This document shows, in pieces, positions 30,328 to 43,274 of a DNA stretch of 64,000 bases. Numbering within the stretch: position 1 is the stretch's first letter; every line of letters begins with the position of its first letter. Made by a program: the position numbers and the translations under genes. The stretch spans positions 496,001 to 560,000 of the forward strand of contig JABFQY010000001.1 in the NCBI GenBank assembly GCA_013141415.1. The letters are read 5' to 3'. The notes under the pieces were generated by a model. The model did no database searches. It saw only the letters and a list, made by a program, of their open reading frames with translations, and was not told where the DNA came from. This DNA comes from Kiritimatiellaceae bacterium. Lineage in GTDB: Bacteria > Verrucomicrobiota > Kiritimatiellia > Kiritimatiellales > Tichowtungiaceae.

Positions 30328-31173
30328 ATGCCGGAAAATGAGATTACAAAAAAGCATCATCAGACCTTTGAGGAAATCAGGAAGGTTAATGAGTTCGGTC
30401 AGGAGTTCTGGCTGGCCCGTCCGCTGGGCAAGGTGCTGGAATATGCTGAATACCGGAATTTTATTCCCGTCATTGAAAAAGCCAAGGCGGCCTGTAAAAA
30501 CAGCGGGCAGGCGGTTGAGAACCATTTCGTGGAGATGCACGAGATGGTCTCCATCGGATCAGGGGCCGAGCGTAAAATGGAGTCGTATGCTCTTTCCCGC
30601 TACGCATGTTATCTGATTGTTCAGAACGGCGATCCGTCCAAACCGGTGATCGCAAACGGGCAAACCTATTTTGCCATTCAAACCCGCCGCCAGGAGCTTT
30701 CTGATGACGCGGCCTTTCAGCAGCTCAGGGAGGATGAAAAGCGCCTGTTTCTCCGCAACGAACTCAAAGAACATAATAAACAGCTGGTCGAAGCCGCCCT
30801 GCAGGCGGGGGTTGAAACCAATCTGGATTTTGCCATATTCCAGAACCACGGATACTGGGGATTGTACGGCGGGCTGGATGCCGCCGATATCCATGCCCGT
30901 AAAGGACTCAAAAAGGGGAACAAGATTCTCGATCACATGGGTAGCACCGAATTGGCCGCGAACCTTTTCCGGGCCACACAGGCGGAAGAAAAGCTCCGGC
31001 GTGACGAGGTAAAAGGCAAAACGAACGCCAACCGGACTCACTATGAAGTCGGCGCAAAAGTCCGGGAAACGATTAAAGAGCTTGGCGGCACGATGCCGGA
31101 GAATCTGCCGACACCTGAAAAAACTGTGAAACAGATCGAACGCAAGCAACAGAAGAAACTACATGGGAAGTAA
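30328..31173 (+). CDS. dinD: DinD-like DNA-damage-inducible protein
   Basis: 281 residues, similar in length and character to E. coli DinD (274). Recognisable segments: FWLARPLGKVLEYAEYRNF (BRO-N-like), MESYALSRYACYLIVQNGDP, TRRQEL near residue 125, and GLYGGLDAADIHARKGL. DinD inhibits RecA-mediated strand exchange in E. coli. No SOS box was recognisable upstream, so damage control cannot be read here. I use ATG 30328, with a ribosome-like ggga; a GTG at 30310 is an alternative. It lies in the accessory region. Confidence 0.85.
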   Translation: MPENEITKKHHQTFEEIRKVNEFGQEFWLARPLGKVLEYAEYRNFIPVIEKAKAACKNSGQAVENHFVEMHEMVSIGSGAERKMESYALSRYACYLIVQNGDPSKPVIANGQTYFAIQTRRQELSDDAAFQQLREDEKRLFLRNELKEHNKQLVEAALQAGVETNLDFAIFQNHGYWGLYGGLDAADIHARKGLKKGNKILDHMGSTELAANLFRATQAEEKLRRDEVKGKTNANRTHYEVGAKVRETIKELGGTMPENLPTPEKTVKQIERKQQKKLHGK

Positions 31174-31264
31174 ATCTGAGGGCGGATTTAAGATGACCGC
31201 AAATTTGGTGAATCCGAGAAACAGGAACTGGTCGAAAATTTCGACCGGTTCAGGCGTCTGAAGC

Positions 31265-31330
31265 ACGCGAAGGGTCTTGGCGCCTTTGCGGTGAAGAAAT
31301 GATTCGTGAAAATTTGTGTGTTTCGTGAGG
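31265..31330 (+). repeat. dispersed low-complexity repeat
   Basis: cgcgaagggtcttggcgcc, tttgcggtgaagaaatg and ttcgtgaaaatttgtgtgtt in succession belong to the same type of scattered repeat as 11586-11620. It lies just before a truncated secreted-protein gene. Confidence 0.35.
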
Positions 31331-31365
31331 AGAACGATTTGAAATTAAATGACCGGAGCATAACT

Positions 31366-31650
31366 ATGAAAAAACAATCTGCTGCCATCCTGTTGGCCCT
31401 GTTGGGCCTATTACTATTCACACTATCCGTTCAGGCGGAAGAGTCTCTGTGCGCCTCCGTGACGATGGATATCAGTCAGGAAGTGACGTTGGAACGTCAG
31501 GCCTTCAACGCGAAGCTGGTAATTCATAACGGTCTGGCAGGTATTAATCTGACCGATGTGAATGTGGTTATGCATTTCACCACCGGCTCCGGCGATCCGG
31601 TGTCGTACTCTTCTAATCCGAATGAACCCCAGAACGGACTCTTAGCTTGA
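31366..31650 (+). pseudogene. truncated secreted protein fragment
   Basis: 94 residues from ATG 31366: a good signal peptide (ILLALLGLLLFTLSVQA) followed by a beta-rich segment (SVTMDISQEVTLERQAFNAK...), then an abrupt stop after LLA. The sequence reads like the first part of a much longer surface protein whose remainder is missing; nothing continues it in any frame, and the next gene starts 33 bases on. I therefore call it a probable pseudogene. A small exported protein is the alternative. Confidence 0.5.
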
Positions 31651-31682
31651 CCGTGAACAGGGCGCTCTTCTATGGTGTCGGC

Positions 31683-32186
31683 ATGAAATCCGCAAAACTC
31701 CTTCTGTTTCCCATCCTGATGCTGGTTCTCTCCGGTTGCGCGGGCTACCGCGTCGGCAGTACGCTTCCCGAGTCGGTCCGGACGGTCAGTCTGTCGGTAA
31801 TCAATAAAACGGATGAACCCTCCATTGAGGTGGCGGTGAAGAAAGCTTTGATTGCCGAACTGCAAATGGACGGCCGTCTTGAGGTTCGTCCGCTGGAAGA
31901 GGCGGATGCCTCGCTGACTGTGACGCTGACGAAGTTTGATCTGGATGCGCTGGCGTTTAATCGCAAGCAGGGTTCGCTGGCCGAAGAATACCGTATGACA
32001 CTGATAGCCAGAGCAGTGCTCAGCGATGCTCAGACCAGCGAGGTGATTCTGGAGTCTCCGGTTGTGCGGGGCGAGGCGGAATTTCCTTATGCCGCCGACC
32101 TGACCACGACGAAGCGCGAAGCGTTGCCGAAGGCGGCAAATGATCTGGCGCGCAAAGTGGTCAGCACGGTGGTAACCGCCTGGTAA
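31683..32186 (+). CDS. lptE: LptE-like outer-membrane lipoprotein
   Basis: 167 residues from ATG 31683. Lipobox LVLSGC with the lipid Cys at 19, then GYRVGSTLPESVRTVSL, as in the LptE (LPS-assembly, DUF4136-like) family. LptE plugs the LptD barrel that inserts lipopolysaccharide into the outer leaflet. The body alternates short strands and helices as in known LptE. No lptD neighbour is in the window. It indicates an LPS-type outer membrane. A longer frame upstream is not used. Confidence 0.8.
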   Translation: MKSAKLLLFPILMLVLSGCAGYRVGSTLPESVRTVSLSVINKTDEPSIEVAVKKALIAELQMDGRLEVRPLEEADASLTVTLTKFDLDALAFNRKQGSLAEEYRMTLIARAVLSDAQTSEVILESPVVRGEAEFPYAADLTTTKREALPKAANDLARKVVSTVVTAW

Positions 32187-32195
32187 AAAAACTTT

Positions 32196-32317
32196 GGACT
32201 GCGGCGGCCTGCCGCCGCTTTGGAGGGAAATAAAAAAACCGCTCTGTTTTCACAGGGCGGTTTTTTATTGCCGAAGCGAGCTTCGGCGCAGAAAGCGCAG
32301 GCAAGCCTGCGCAGTCC
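32196..32317. repeat. GGACTGCG hairpin pair (REP-like) around a terminator
   Basis: Unit A (32196-32223) and unit B (32291-32317, inverted) share ggactgcg and cgcttt ends but differ in the inner stem (gcgg/ccgc versus cagg/cctg), two compensatory base-pair changes. A third hairpin, gccgaagc/gcttcggc, lies at 32270-32287. The terminator 32233-32266 lies between them. Confidence 0.7.
32233..32266. terminator. bidirectional terminator
   Basis: Stem aaaaaaccgctctg / cagggcggtttttt with loop ttttca and one G-T pair. It serves lptE and the convergent rpsT. Confidence 0.85.
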
Positions 32318-32325
32318 ATATGTGC

Positions 32326-32592
32326 TTATTTTGCCAGCTTGCGCAGGGCGGCAACGGCCCGCTTTTTGCGGCGGGTCGCGGTGTTCTTCTTGATGACGCC
32401 GCGTTTGACGGCTTTATCAAGCACCGAGCTGTATTCGCGCACGGCCTGCTCAGACGTTGCTGTAACGCCTGCGGTCAGCACTTCGCGCGTTTTGCGGCGG
32501 ACGGTTTTGACTTTCGTCTTTGCCGTCATGTTGCCGATGCGCCGCTTTTCAGACGAGCGCACTCTTTTTTTTGCACTTTTAATATTCGGCAT
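32326..32592 (-). CDS. rpsT: 30S ribosomal protein S20
   Basis: 88 residues, strongly basic; MPNIKSAKKRVRSSEKRR is the typical S20 start and KRGVIKKNTATRRKKR the typical C-terminal half. It overlaps the end of rpsU by 14 bases, so the two are translated from one mRNA. Confidence 0.95.
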   Translation of the reverse strand: MPNIKSAKKRVRSSEKRRIGNMTAKTKVKTVRRKTREVLTAGVTATSEQAVREYSSVLDKAVKRGVIKKNTATRRKKRAVAALRKLAK

Positions 32593-32827
32593 GTTTAAAC
32601 CTCGGTTTTATTGAGTCACTGCTGCTGGGCGGACGGCTGTCGCGCATAGCGCGCGAACGGGCACGAGCCTGTTTCTTGCGGCGTTTGTCGCCCGGCTTTT
32701 CAAAGCGGCGGCGTTCGCGCATGTCCTTCAGAATTCCTTCGCGGTCGAGCAGTTTTTTCAAACGGCGGAGACCTTTTTCGACGGGTTCGCCGCGGCGGAG
32801 TTTTACTTCACAAGATGTACTGGCCAT
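32579..32827 (-). CDS. rpsU: 30S ribosomal protein S21
   Basis: 82 residues. EVKLRRGEPVEKGLRRLKKLLDREGILKDMRERRRFEKP matches S21 (longer basic tail than in E. coli). Ribosome site aaggggg lies 12 bases before the ATG. It is first in the rpsU-rpsT pair. Confidence 0.92.
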   Translation of the reverse strand: MASTSCEVKLRRGEPVEKGLRRLKKLLDREGILKDMRERRRFEKPGDKRRKKQARARSRAMRDSRPPSSSDSIKPRFKHAEY

Positions 32828-32875
32828 AATTTTAACACCCCCTTAAACGGGATAGGATTTTTCACAAAGGCGGAG

Positions 32876-32904
32876 AAGTTAGGTGATGAGCGTTGCTTTG
32901 TCAA
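32876..32904 (-). promoter_or_regulatory. rpsU-rpsT promoter
   Basis: On the minus strand, -35 TTGACA (32899-32904), 17-base spacer, -10 TAACTT (32876-32881), 49 bases before the rpsU start. Confidence 0.7.
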
Positions 32905-32928
32905 CCGATTATCCGGCGGAAAGGCCCG

Positions 32929-33150
32929 TCATTCCCGGTGGCGGAACGAGATGCGTCCTTTGGTCAAATCGTAAGGAGAGATTTCAACGGTTACCCGGTC
33001 ACCGATGGCGATACGGATGAAATTTTTGCGCATTTTGCCGGAGATGTGAGCCAGAACACGGTGTCCGTTTACCAGTTTCACATTGTACATCGTGGCCGGC
33101 AGAACCTTTTCCACAACACCTTCGAGTTCAATTACTTCATCTTTGGCCAT
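32929..33150 (-). CDS. infA: translation initiation factor IF-1
   Basis: 73 residues, single OB-fold: [34 protein letters not shown] and GRISFRHRE. The ATG at 33150 has ribosome site gagaa and defines the family's normal length; a longer frame upstream is non-coding. IF-1 binds the ribosomal A site during initiation. It is divergent from gpmI. Confidence 0.97.
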   Translation of the reverse strand: MAKDEVIELEGVVEKVLPATMYNVKLVNGHRVLAHISGKMRKNFIRIAIGDRVTVEISPYDLTKGRISFRHRE

Positions 33151-33185
33151 GCATTCTCCAGTCCGGTTTCGTTTTTGTCGCGCCG

Positions 33186-33213
33186 ATGCTACACGCGCAC
33201 CCCGCCATTGCAA
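33186..33213 (-). promoter_or_regulatory. putative infA promoter
   Basis: On the minus strand, -35 TTGCAA (33208-33213), 16-base spacer, -10 TAGCAT (33186-33191). It lies 36 bases before the infA start. Confidence 0.45.
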
Positions 33214-33316
33214 GAAGGCATTTGAAAAGAGTTGGCGCGAAAACTTGAGTGAGGGCCGCTCGCAAGGCATATTTCTGCGCTCCAACTCCCAGAAAATTTT
33301 TAGAGAGGATGCACAT

Positions 33317-34969
<1,653 letters not shown>

Positions 34970-35040
34970 GATCAGCCAATGTTTTGAAAACGAGAGCTTC
35001 CCGCTCGACGGCGGACGGGTTGAAAAGGTATTTTCGAATC

Positions 35041-38000
35041 ATGTACAAATCTTTTTCCAAAGGTGTCTTCGTACTTTGTTTCTTTTTTACCGCCGTTATT
35101 GCGCTTGCGGCTCCAGTCGTGGAGCTGACTGCGCAGGAACAGGCCTGGCTGGATGAACACGGGCGGAAGATCAGTTTTGTTTTTCATCCCAACTATATGC
35201 CGGTGGAGTTTTTGGACAAAAACAATCAACCCTCCGGCATCATGATTGATTTTATCCGCTGGATAGGGAGAGAGACCGGGTTTACGCCGGAATTCCATGC
35301 GGACACACGAGAAGACGGACGGGCGGTATTATCGGGTGAGTTCGATGCCAAGACCAGTCTGTGGAACGGCATAAGACATCAGGAATTTCTTTTTACACCC
35401 ACTGTTATAGAAATGCCGATCTCTGCGTTTACGGTGGCCGATTCGGGTGTCCGCACACTAAAAGATTTGGAGGGCCGGATCGTGGCGCATGATCCGGATA
35501 ACAAGCTGTTGGACGACCTGAATATAAAACATACGCCGATGTTTTATGAAGAGATTGAACCCCAACTAATGGCGGTTGTTTCCGGGCGGGCCGATGCCAT
35601 GGTGGGAATTGATCAGGTCGTGCAGTATTACATATACGGTATGAGTCTGGGCGATCGTATTAAAAAGATCAATGAACCGCTTCTGACGGGAGAATCATGC
35701 ATTGCAGTGGCCGGAACAAACCGGATTCTGCAGTCGATTCTCTCAAAAGGAGTTCTGGCGGCGCAGCAGGAAGGGCTGGCCCGTCGGCTTCAGCGCCAGT
35801 GGATCGGCCCCGAATACACCACATTGGGCGCCCGTATATTCCGGTATGTGCATTATGTCATCATTGGAATCGGGGTATTGCTGGCAGCGCTCCTTTTGTT
35901 TTGGATATGGGACATCCGGCTTTCGCGGCGCGTGATCGAAAAGACCCGGCAATTGCGCAACAGTGAAGAACGGCTGCGCACTATTTTTCAGAATTCGCCC
36001 GATGCGATTCTGATTGAGGATGATCGCGGCATGGTGCTGGATGCAAATCCGGTGGCGTGCGCTTTCCACGGGTTGCGCCACGACGAAATGGTTGGGAGAA
36101 ATGCGTTCGACATGGCTCCCGCCGCCTGCCGTGATGAAGTGGAACGGGATTTCCGCAAATGGTTTACCGGCGAACTGAAACGCTACGAAACGCTTTTACA
36201 GTCCGGTGACGGCCGAAAAGTTCCGGTTGAAGTAATCGGTGCGCCGATGCGGTTTGAAGGAAAGAGTGCCGTTTTGCTTCTGGTGCGGGATATGACTCAG
36301 CGCAAGCATGTCGAGCAGGCGCTGGAAGAGAGCGAAATGCGCTACCGCGGATTAATTGAGGCGCAAAGCAACTTCATTGTCCGTATTGATACGGAAGGTC
36401 TTTTTACATTTGTTAATGAAGCGTTCTGCCGGTTTGTGGGGCGTTCGCGCAGCGAGCTGGTTGGCACCGACAGCCGCTCATTCGTTTACTACGATGACCT
36501 TGCGATTCTCAACAAGGCAATCGAGGCGCTGGTATCTCGCCGCGAGCGGGGCGTGACCATTGAACACCGGATGCGCGCCCGCACCCGCACGGCATGGGTA
36601 CAGTGGGAAAATATTGCTGTATTTGACGAATCAGGCCGGGTGGTTGAAATCCAAAGCGTGGGTCAGGACATCACGGAACGCCGCCGCATTTATGAAGCCC
36701 TGCAGGAAAGCGAAAAACGGCTCCGGTTTTTATTTGAAGAAATTCCTCATATTGCGGTGCAAGGCTACAACACCGCTCGCGAAGTCATTTTCTGGAACCG
36801 CGCCAGCGAAGAACTCTACAAATATTCCAAGAAGGATGTCCTTGGCCGGAAAATGGAAGAGATTGTGCTGGCCGCTGACCGGCGGGAGGAAATGGTAGCC
36901 GCATTCGATAACTGGGTGAAAACCGGCGCGCCGATTCCTTCCGGCGAAATGCTGAAAAGCACAGCCGACGGACGTCAGGTGGCTGTTTATTCCAGTCGTC
37001 TGGCCACGCGCAATCACCGCGGCGAGTGGGAACTGTATGTAATTGATGTGGATCTTTCTGAGCTGAAGCGCGCCAGCGAAGAGCTGGTGAAAGCCAAGGA
37101 ATTCGCAGAACGCGCCAGCCGCGCCAAGAGCGAATTTCTTGCCAACATGAGCCATGAAATACGCACACCGATGAATGGTGTCATGGGAATGACTCATCTG
37201 CTGCTCGAAACAGAACTGACCGCCGATCAGCGCGACAGCATCCAGACCATCATGGAATCAACTCAGGAACTGATGCGTATCATTGATGAGCTGCTCGATA
37301 TTTCCCGCGTTGAGGCTGGAGAGGTGCGGTTGTATCCCGAACCGTTCTGCATGCGGGAAACGGTTGAGAAAGTGGTTCTTCTGTTTGCCGACCGCGCCGG
37401 GAAAAAAGGCGTGGATATTTCGATCGCCATTCATGACAGCGTGCCGAAGCGAATGCTCGGCGACCCCGGACGCATTCGTCAGGTTTTGATCAACCTGATT
37501 GGCAATGCGCTGAAATTTACACACGACGGTCACATTCAGATCCGTATGCAGGCTGAACGCGCCGAAGACGGATGGAACCTGCTGGCCGATGTTAAAGACA
37601 CCGGCATCGGTATGACGCCCGAACTGCAGGAGCGCATTTTCGAGAAATTTACGCAGGGCGATACATCGTCGAAGCGCCAGTACGGCGGAACCGGTCTCGG
37701 ACTGGCTATTACCCGCCAGCTGGTCCGTCTGATGGGTGGCGAGATCAGTGTGGAGAGCGACGTCAACAAGGGGGCCACGTTCCAGTTTAATTTAAAACTG
37801 GGCAGCGTGGAAAATGAGACGCCGGTTCCGGCACCTGCCGCTCCGGTTCCGGACGAAAAGAAAAAAATTGCCGGGAATATTCTGCTGGTCGAAGACAATC
37901 TGGTGAACCAGAAAGTCGCCTCGGCAATGCTCAAAAAAATGGGATGCACTGTAACCGTTGTGCCGAACGGCGCCCGGGCGCTGGAGCAGATTGCTTTGCG

Positions 38001-38235
38001 CAAATTCGACCTCATTTTTATGGACTGCCAGATGCCGATCATGGACGGGTTTGAAGCTACGATCGCCATTCGGCAGATGGTTGGAGAAATCCGCGACATT
38101 CCGATCGTCGCCATGACCGCGCACGCTCTTAAAGAAGACCGCCAGCACTGTCTGGATGTCGGCATGAACGACTATTTATCCAAGCCGGTTCACGTTGAGG
38201 CCCTCGTCGCCGTCTTGAAGAAGTATTGCGGCTAG
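35041..38235 (+). CDS. hybrid sensor histidine kinase with periplasmic SBP domain
   Basis: 1064 residues. Order: signal sequence (1-24), periplasmic solute-binding (SBP_bac_3-like) domain (about 30-255, [23 protein letters not shown]), membrane helix (about 269-290), three PAS domains (about 310-430, 435-560, 565-695), HisKA with [10 protein letters not shown] (His705), HATPase_c with [16 protein letters not shown] and GTGLGLAI, and a C-terminal receiver with LLVEDN and phospho-acceptor Asp995 in FMDCQMP. Ligand binding outside would drive a His-to-Asp relay ending here, so a separate Hpt protein is needed for onward transfer. The family of BvgS/EvgS-like sensors is similar. No partner response regulator is adjacent. 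Confidence 0.92.
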   Translation: MYKSFSKGVFVLCFFFTAVIALAAPVVELTAQEQAWLDEHGRKISFVFHPNYMPVEFLDKNNQPSGIMIDFIRWIGRETGFTPEFHADTREDGRAVLSGEFDAKTSLWNGIRHQEFLFTPTVIEMPISAFTVADSGVRTLKDLEGRIVAHDPDNKLLDDLNIKHTPMFYEEIEPQLMAVVSGRADAMVGIDQVVQYYIYGMSLGDRIKKINEPLLTGESCIAVAGTNRILQSILSKGVLAAQQEGLARRLQRQWIGPEYTTLGARIFRYVHYVIIGIGVLLAALLLFWIWDIRLSRRVIEKTRQLRNSEERLRTIFQNSPDAILIEDDRGMVLDANPVACAFHGLRHDEMVGRNAFDMAPAACRDEVERDFRKWFTGELKRYETLLQSGDGRKVPVEVIGAPMRFEGKSAVLLLVRDMTQRKHVEQALEESEMRYRGLIEAQSNFIVRIDTEGLFTFVNEAFCRFVGRSRSELVGTDSRSFVYYDDLAILNKAIEALVSRRERGVTIEHRMRARTRTAWVQWENIAVFDESGRVVEIQSVGQDITERRRIYEALQESEKRLRFLFEEIPHIAVQGYNTAREVIFWNRASEELYKYSKKDVLGRKMEEIVLAADRREEMVAAFDNWVKTGAPIPSGEMLKSTADGRQVAVYSSRLATRNHRGEWELYVIDVDLSELKRASEELVKAKEFAERASRAKSEFLANMSHEIRTPMNGVMGMTHLLLETELTADQRDSIQTIMESTQELMRIIDELLDISRVEAGEVRLYPEPFCMRETVEKVVLLFADRAGKKGVDISIAIHDSVPKRMLGDPGRIRQVLINLIGNALKFTHDGHIQIRMQAERAEDGWNLLADVKDTGIGMTPELQERIFEKFTQGDTSSKRQYGGTGLGLAITRQLVRLMGGEISVESDVNKGATFQFNLKLGSVENETPVPAPAAPVPDEKKKIAGNILLVEDNLVNQKVASAMLKKMGCTVTVVPNGARALEQIALRKFDLIFMDCQMPIMDGFEATIAIRQMVGEIRDIPIVAMTAHALKEDRQHCLDVGMNDYLSKPVHVEALVAVLKKYCG

Positions 38236-38239
38236 GCGC

Positions 38240-38267
38240 TTGATATTCTTAACGGGCTCCGTATATT
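38240..38267 (+). promoter_or_regulatory. tRNA-Ser promoter
   Basis: -35 TTGATA (38240-38245), 16-base spacer, -10 TATATT (38262-38267); transcription would start about 7 bases before the tRNA. Confidence 0.6.
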
Positions 38268-38280
38268 CCCCGACTTACTC

Positions 38281-38499
<219 letters not shown>

Positions 38500-38502
38500 C
38501 TT

Positions 38503-39672
38503 TTATTCTTCTGTCGCTAGAATCGTTGCCAGTTTGCAGGCTTCGAGGTAGCGCGGGATATCCACATATTCATTCAGGTCGTGGGCGTGGAAATTTCCGG
38601 CATCGAAGGTGACCGTCGGAATTCCTTTTTCGTTCAGAATGTTGGCGTCGAGTCCGGCGTTGATGATTTCAACATCCGCTGTGCGGCCCGCCAGCGGTGC
38701 GGCGCGTAGAAAATGCCGGACAACCGGTTCGCTTTTTTTCAGCCGGAAACTGCGGTAGTCGCTGGCGGTGATGAAATCAACCGAGCCGCATTCACCCTTG
38801 GCGTTTTTCAGTTCGCGTGCGGCTTTTTCAAACGCCGTTTTCCAGACGCCGGAAATTTTCCTGAGCGAAGCGGGATTATGGCTGCGGCACTCGCCGGTGA
38901 CTTTCAAAAAGTCCATGACCTGATTGTCGGCCTCGCCGCCGTTGATCGATCCGACGTTGGCGGTTCCGGTGCACGGGCCTTTATTAATTCGCCCGAACCA
39001 TCCGTTTACTTTCAATTCCGCGATGGCGTTTGCGGCGATGACGACGGCGGAAACGCCGCCTTCCGGATTGACGGCGGCGTGAACGCTTTTGCCGTGAATA
39101 GTAGCAATCCAGCGGTTTGCGCCGAGCGCGCCGACGACACCGTTGCGCCGTCCACTGCCGTCGAGGTTGAAGCACATCGCCGGATTTCCGCCGTCGGCCG
39201 GTTCAAAGGCTTTCGCGCCGTGCAGTCCGTTTTCTTCGCCGACGGTGAACAGTAACGTGATCGGCGGGTGCGGCAGATTAGTTTTCAGTATGGCTTCCGC
39301 CATCGTAACCACGGCGGCCACCGAGGCGCGGTTGTCGCCGCCGAGTCCGGTTTTAGATTTCGGCACAATCCGGTTTCCTTTTTTGACCGGCACCGCTCCG
39401 CGGCAGAGCGGCACGGTGTCGAGGTGGGCCGAGAACATAATGCGCGGCGCTTTGACCGTGCCGGGAATTTTTACGACCAGATTTCCAATGGTAAATCCTT
39501 TCGGCAGGCGCTTGAGTCCGATTGAGCGAATCCATTCCGGTCGGCAGCCCGCCGCCAGCAGTTTCTGTTTCACCGCTGCCGCTACCGGCCCTTCGCCGCC
39601 GCTCGGCCCTTCGACTGCGAGCAGATCCATCAGGTGTTGTATGGCCTGTTCTTTATTGATTCTGTTTTTCAT
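38503..39672 (-). CDS. M20-family metallopeptidase
   Basis: About 389 residues from ATG 39672. Metal site motifs of the M20/M28 peptidases: [31 protein letters not shown], then the dimerisation segment (about 190-300) and the C-terminal [11 protein letters not shown] with the last His. It is similar to tripeptidase PepT or aminoacyl-histidine dipeptidase types, so it hydrolyses small peptides in the cytoplasm. No good ribosome site is present; ATGs at 39684 and 39720 are alternatives. It is divergent from purB. Confidence 0.85.
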   Translation of the reverse strand: MKNRINKEQAIQHLMDLLAVEGPSGGEGPVAAAVKQKLLAAGCRPEWIRSIGLKRLPKGFTIGNLVVKIPGTVKAPRIMFSAHLDTVPLCRGAVPVKKGNRIVPKSKTGLGGDNRASVAAVVTMAEAILKTNLPHPPITLLFTVGEENGLHGAKAFEPADGGNPAMCFNLDGSGRRNGVVGALGANRWIATIHGKSVHAAVNPEGGVSAVVIAANAIAELKVNGWFGRINKGPCTGTANVGSINGGEADNQVMDFLKVTGECRSHNPASLRKISGVWKTAFEKAARELKNAKGECGSVDFITASDYRSFRLKKSEPVVRHFLRAAPLAGRTADVEIINAGLDANILNEKGIPTVTFDAGNFHAHDLNEYVDIPRYLEACKLATILATEE

Positions 39673-39767
39673 GCGGTGAACCATAGCGAACCGGGCCAGA
39701 GCAAGGCGAACCATTTCCAATGTGTCACAGCGGAGCCGGAGGCGGAGACGGAACCTCGGAATTTACG

Positions 39768-39796
39768 TTGTCATGAAAGCTCCGGCGGGATATTTT
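39768..39796 (+). promoter_or_regulatory. putative purB promoter
   Basis: -35 TTGTCA (39768-39773), 17-base spacer, -10 TATTTT (39791-39796), 26 bases before the purB ATG. Confidence 0.45.
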
Positions 39797-39810
39797 CGGG
39801 GCTTCTTTGA

Positions 39811-41177
<1,367 letters not shown>

Positions 41178-41178
<1 letters not shown>

Positions 41179-42209
41179 TGTCTCCGGTTTCTATTCACGG
41201 ACTTTTGCCTGAAGAGCTTGAAGCCTTCTGCAAAGAGCAGGGGCAGCCTGTCTTTCGCGCAAAACAGATATGGGACTGGCTTTACGTCAAACGCGCCTCC
41301 TCGTCCGATGAAATGCAAAATCTGCCCGCGCCATTTCGGGCGCAACTTGCAGAAAAGTTCAACTTTCAATGTTTGGAGAAAATCGAAACCAGCGGTGCAT
41401 CCGGTGAGACCCAAAAACTGCTTTTCAAACTTGCGGATAATGAGCTGATCGAAACCGTGATTATTCCCGCGCCACGCAGGCAGGCAAATACAGTCTGTCT
41501 TTCCAGTCAGGTCGGATGCCGCTTCGGCTGCGCCTTCTGCGCCAGCGGACAAAAAGGGATTATTCGGAATCTGACCGCTGGCGAGATTGTTGGCGAAGTG
41601 ATGGCAGTGACGACGCTTCTCGGCGGGCGGCCCGACAATGTGGTTTTTATGGGAATTGGCGAACCGTTTGATAATTACGATGAGGTTATGAAAGCCATCC
41701 GCATTCTGAATCATCCAGATGGCCTTTGTATTGGCGCACGCCGCATCACCATCAGCACCTGCGGTGTGGTTTCCGGCATTCAGCGGCTGGCTGATGAAGG
41801 GTTGCAGGTGGAGCTTTCGGTTTCGTTGCATGCCCCGGAAAACGAACTTCGCTCAAAACTGATGCCGGTTAATGAAAGCTGGCCGCTTGATGAGCTGATT
41901 TCCGTGTGTGCGGATTACACCGCCAAGACGAACCGGATTATCACCTTCGAATACACGCTGATCAAAGACCTGAACGATTCGCCAGAGCAGGCGCGGTCTC
42001 TGGTGAAGCTGCTCAAAAGATTTCCCTGCCGTGTGAATTTGATTCCGCTTAGTCCGGTGGAAGAGTTCGACGGAGAGCGTCCTGATTCGGAAACAATGAA
42101 AACCTTTTTCCAGATTTTGGAAAACGCCGGCGTCAACACGACATTGCGCGATTCAAAAGGTTCCGCGCTCAAAGCCGCTTGCGGCCAGCTTCGTGCCCGT
42201 CGTGCTTAG
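41178..42209 (+). CDS. rlmN: 23S rRNA A2503 / tRNA A37 C2-methyltransferase
   Basis: 343 residues, radical SAM enzyme: CRFGCAFC (Cys114, 118, 121) binds the 4Fe-4S cluster; MGIGEPFDNYDEV and TISTCGVVSGI follow; a second methyl-carrier Cys lies in KAACGQL near the C-terminus. N-terminal RNA-binding helical part with QIWDWLYVKRA. It methylates A2503 at C2 and A37 of some tRNAs, affecting translational fidelity. A terminator follows at 42230. Confidence 0.96.
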
Positions 42210-42229
42210 TGCGCACCCTCCCGAAAACA

Positions 42230-42276
42230 AAAAACCCTCTCCCGTGAAGGAGAGGGGGGTACAGGGTGGGTTTTTA
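42230..42276. terminator. terminator between rlmN and the Cys-rich gene
   Basis: Stem ccctctcc / ggagaggg inside a larger imperfect pairing of the flanks, followed by gggtttttaa. It lies between convergent genes and could act in both directions. Confidence 0.6.
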
Positions 42277-42286
42277 AAGAGGCGGC

Positions 42287-42640
42287 TTATTTCTTGAGCG
42301 GGCAGACACCGCCTGCGCAACCGGCGTCTTTTACGGCTGCTTCTGTGGTGCTTGCTGCTTTCTTTGCATCAGCCTTTGCTTTGCAGGCCGGACACGCTCC
42401 GCCAGCCGCTTTACACGCGGGACACGCGGAGGCCTTTATGTCACCAGCCGCTTTAGTTACGTCAGCTTTTGCTTTGCATGCGGCGCACATTCCGCCGGCG
42501 GCCGTACAGGCCGGGCAGGCGGCTTTTACAGCGCTGGGTTTGTTTGCACCGCAGTCTTTTGTGTCGGCGGGGGTCTTAGACATGGCATACACGGACACGG
42601 TTAGCGCGGTCACGGCGATAGCAACAATGAACTTTTTCAC
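42287..42640 (-). CDS. Cys-rich secreted repeat protein
   Basis: 117 residues from a GTG start, which has a strong ribosome site (aaggagg, 5 bases ahead). A signal peptide (1-19) precedes a small Ala/Lys-rich protein with 11 cysteines. Two near-identical repeats, CPACxAAGGxCxACKAKAD, separated by about 11 residues, account for eight of them. The spacing suggests metal binding or redox activity outside the cytoplasm. I know of no family with this exact repeat. It lies upstream of and divergent from mraZ. Confidence 0.65.
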   Translation of the reverse strand: MKKFIVAIAVTALTVSVYAMSKTPADTKDCGANKPSAVKAACPACTAAGGMCAACKAKADVTKAAGDIKASACPACKAAGGACPACKAKADAKKAASTTEAAVKDAGCAGGVCPLKK

Positions 42641-42751
42641 GGAACCTCCTTGTGGTTTATGGGTTCCATGGTATCTGTCTATGCCGTTTTAGTCAAACAG
42701 CCGGATGGTTTTGTTCCGGACTTTCTTTACGAAAAATAATTCATAAAAAAT

Positions 42752-42780
42752 TTGACGGAGGTGGTATGAGGTGACATAAA
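42752..42780 (+). promoter_or_regulatory. promoter of the mraZ (dcw) operon
   Basis: -35 TTGACG (42752-42757), 17-base spacer, -10 CATAAA (42775-42780). The leader after it, starting tgggagcc at 42781, is the position where MraZ usually binds TGGG repeats. Only one good copy is visible, so autoregulation is not shown. Confidence 0.65.
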
Positions 42781-42807
42781 TGGGAGCCAAGAAGGGCGAA
42801 GTGGAGT

Positions 42808-43266
42808 ATGAATACGGTAGAAGTGAAGGTTGAAGAGCTGTTTGTCGGATCCTTCCATCACTCGCTGGATCCTAAACGCAGGCTGATTATTCCGTCGGAC
42901 TGGCGCGGAATGATGGGCGAAACGCCCCGCTTGTATGTTTTCCCTCATCCCGAACGCAAATGCCTGTATCTCTACACCTTAGCGGAAATGAACCGCCGTT
43001 TGCGGCAGTTGCGCGAGTCGGTTGCGGTAGACGCTCAGGACGAGCAGGCGGTTCGGGCGATGACGGCCTCTGCTGACGCTTTGACTGTAGATGCCCAAGG
43101 CCGGGTTCGGATTAAGGATGAACTGCTGGCGCATATTGAAGTCCAGAGCAAGGTGGTTTTGGTTGGCACGCTTACCCGCATCGAACTTTGGAGTGAAGAA
43201 CATTTTGATATGGCGCTGCCCGCCGTTTCGGCGCTGGCGGAGAGCGCTTTTTACGGAGGCTACTAG
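42808..43266 (+). CDS. mraZ: transcriptional regulator MraZ
   Basis: 152 residues, two AbrB-like halves: SFHHSLDPKRRLIIPSDWR (about residues 10-30) and VDAQGRVRIKDELLAHI (about 92-108). MraZ represses and sets expression of the division and cell wall cluster that it heads. The N-terminus has 6-8 residues more than common MraZ. Followed by a short open frame and rsmH. Confidence 0.92.
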   Translation: MNTVEVKVEELFVGSFHHSLDPKRRLIIPSDWRGMMGETPRLYVFPHPERKCLYLYTLAEMNRRLRQLRESVAVDAQDEQAVRAMTASADALTVDAQGRVRIKDELLAHIEVQSKVVLVGTLTRIELWSEEHFDMALPAVSALAESAFYGGY

Positions 43267-43274
43267 AAAACGGC

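Noticed and set aside
27593-31330. CRISPR array or prophage in the repeat-rich accessory region
   Set aside because: The repeats are few and of differing length with no regular spacers; no cas, integrase or phage structural genes are seen.
42781-42807. MraZ-binding TGGG repeats in the mraZ leader
   Set aside because: Only one good TGGGA is present (42781-42785); the other candidates are off spacing, so autoregulation was not claimed.
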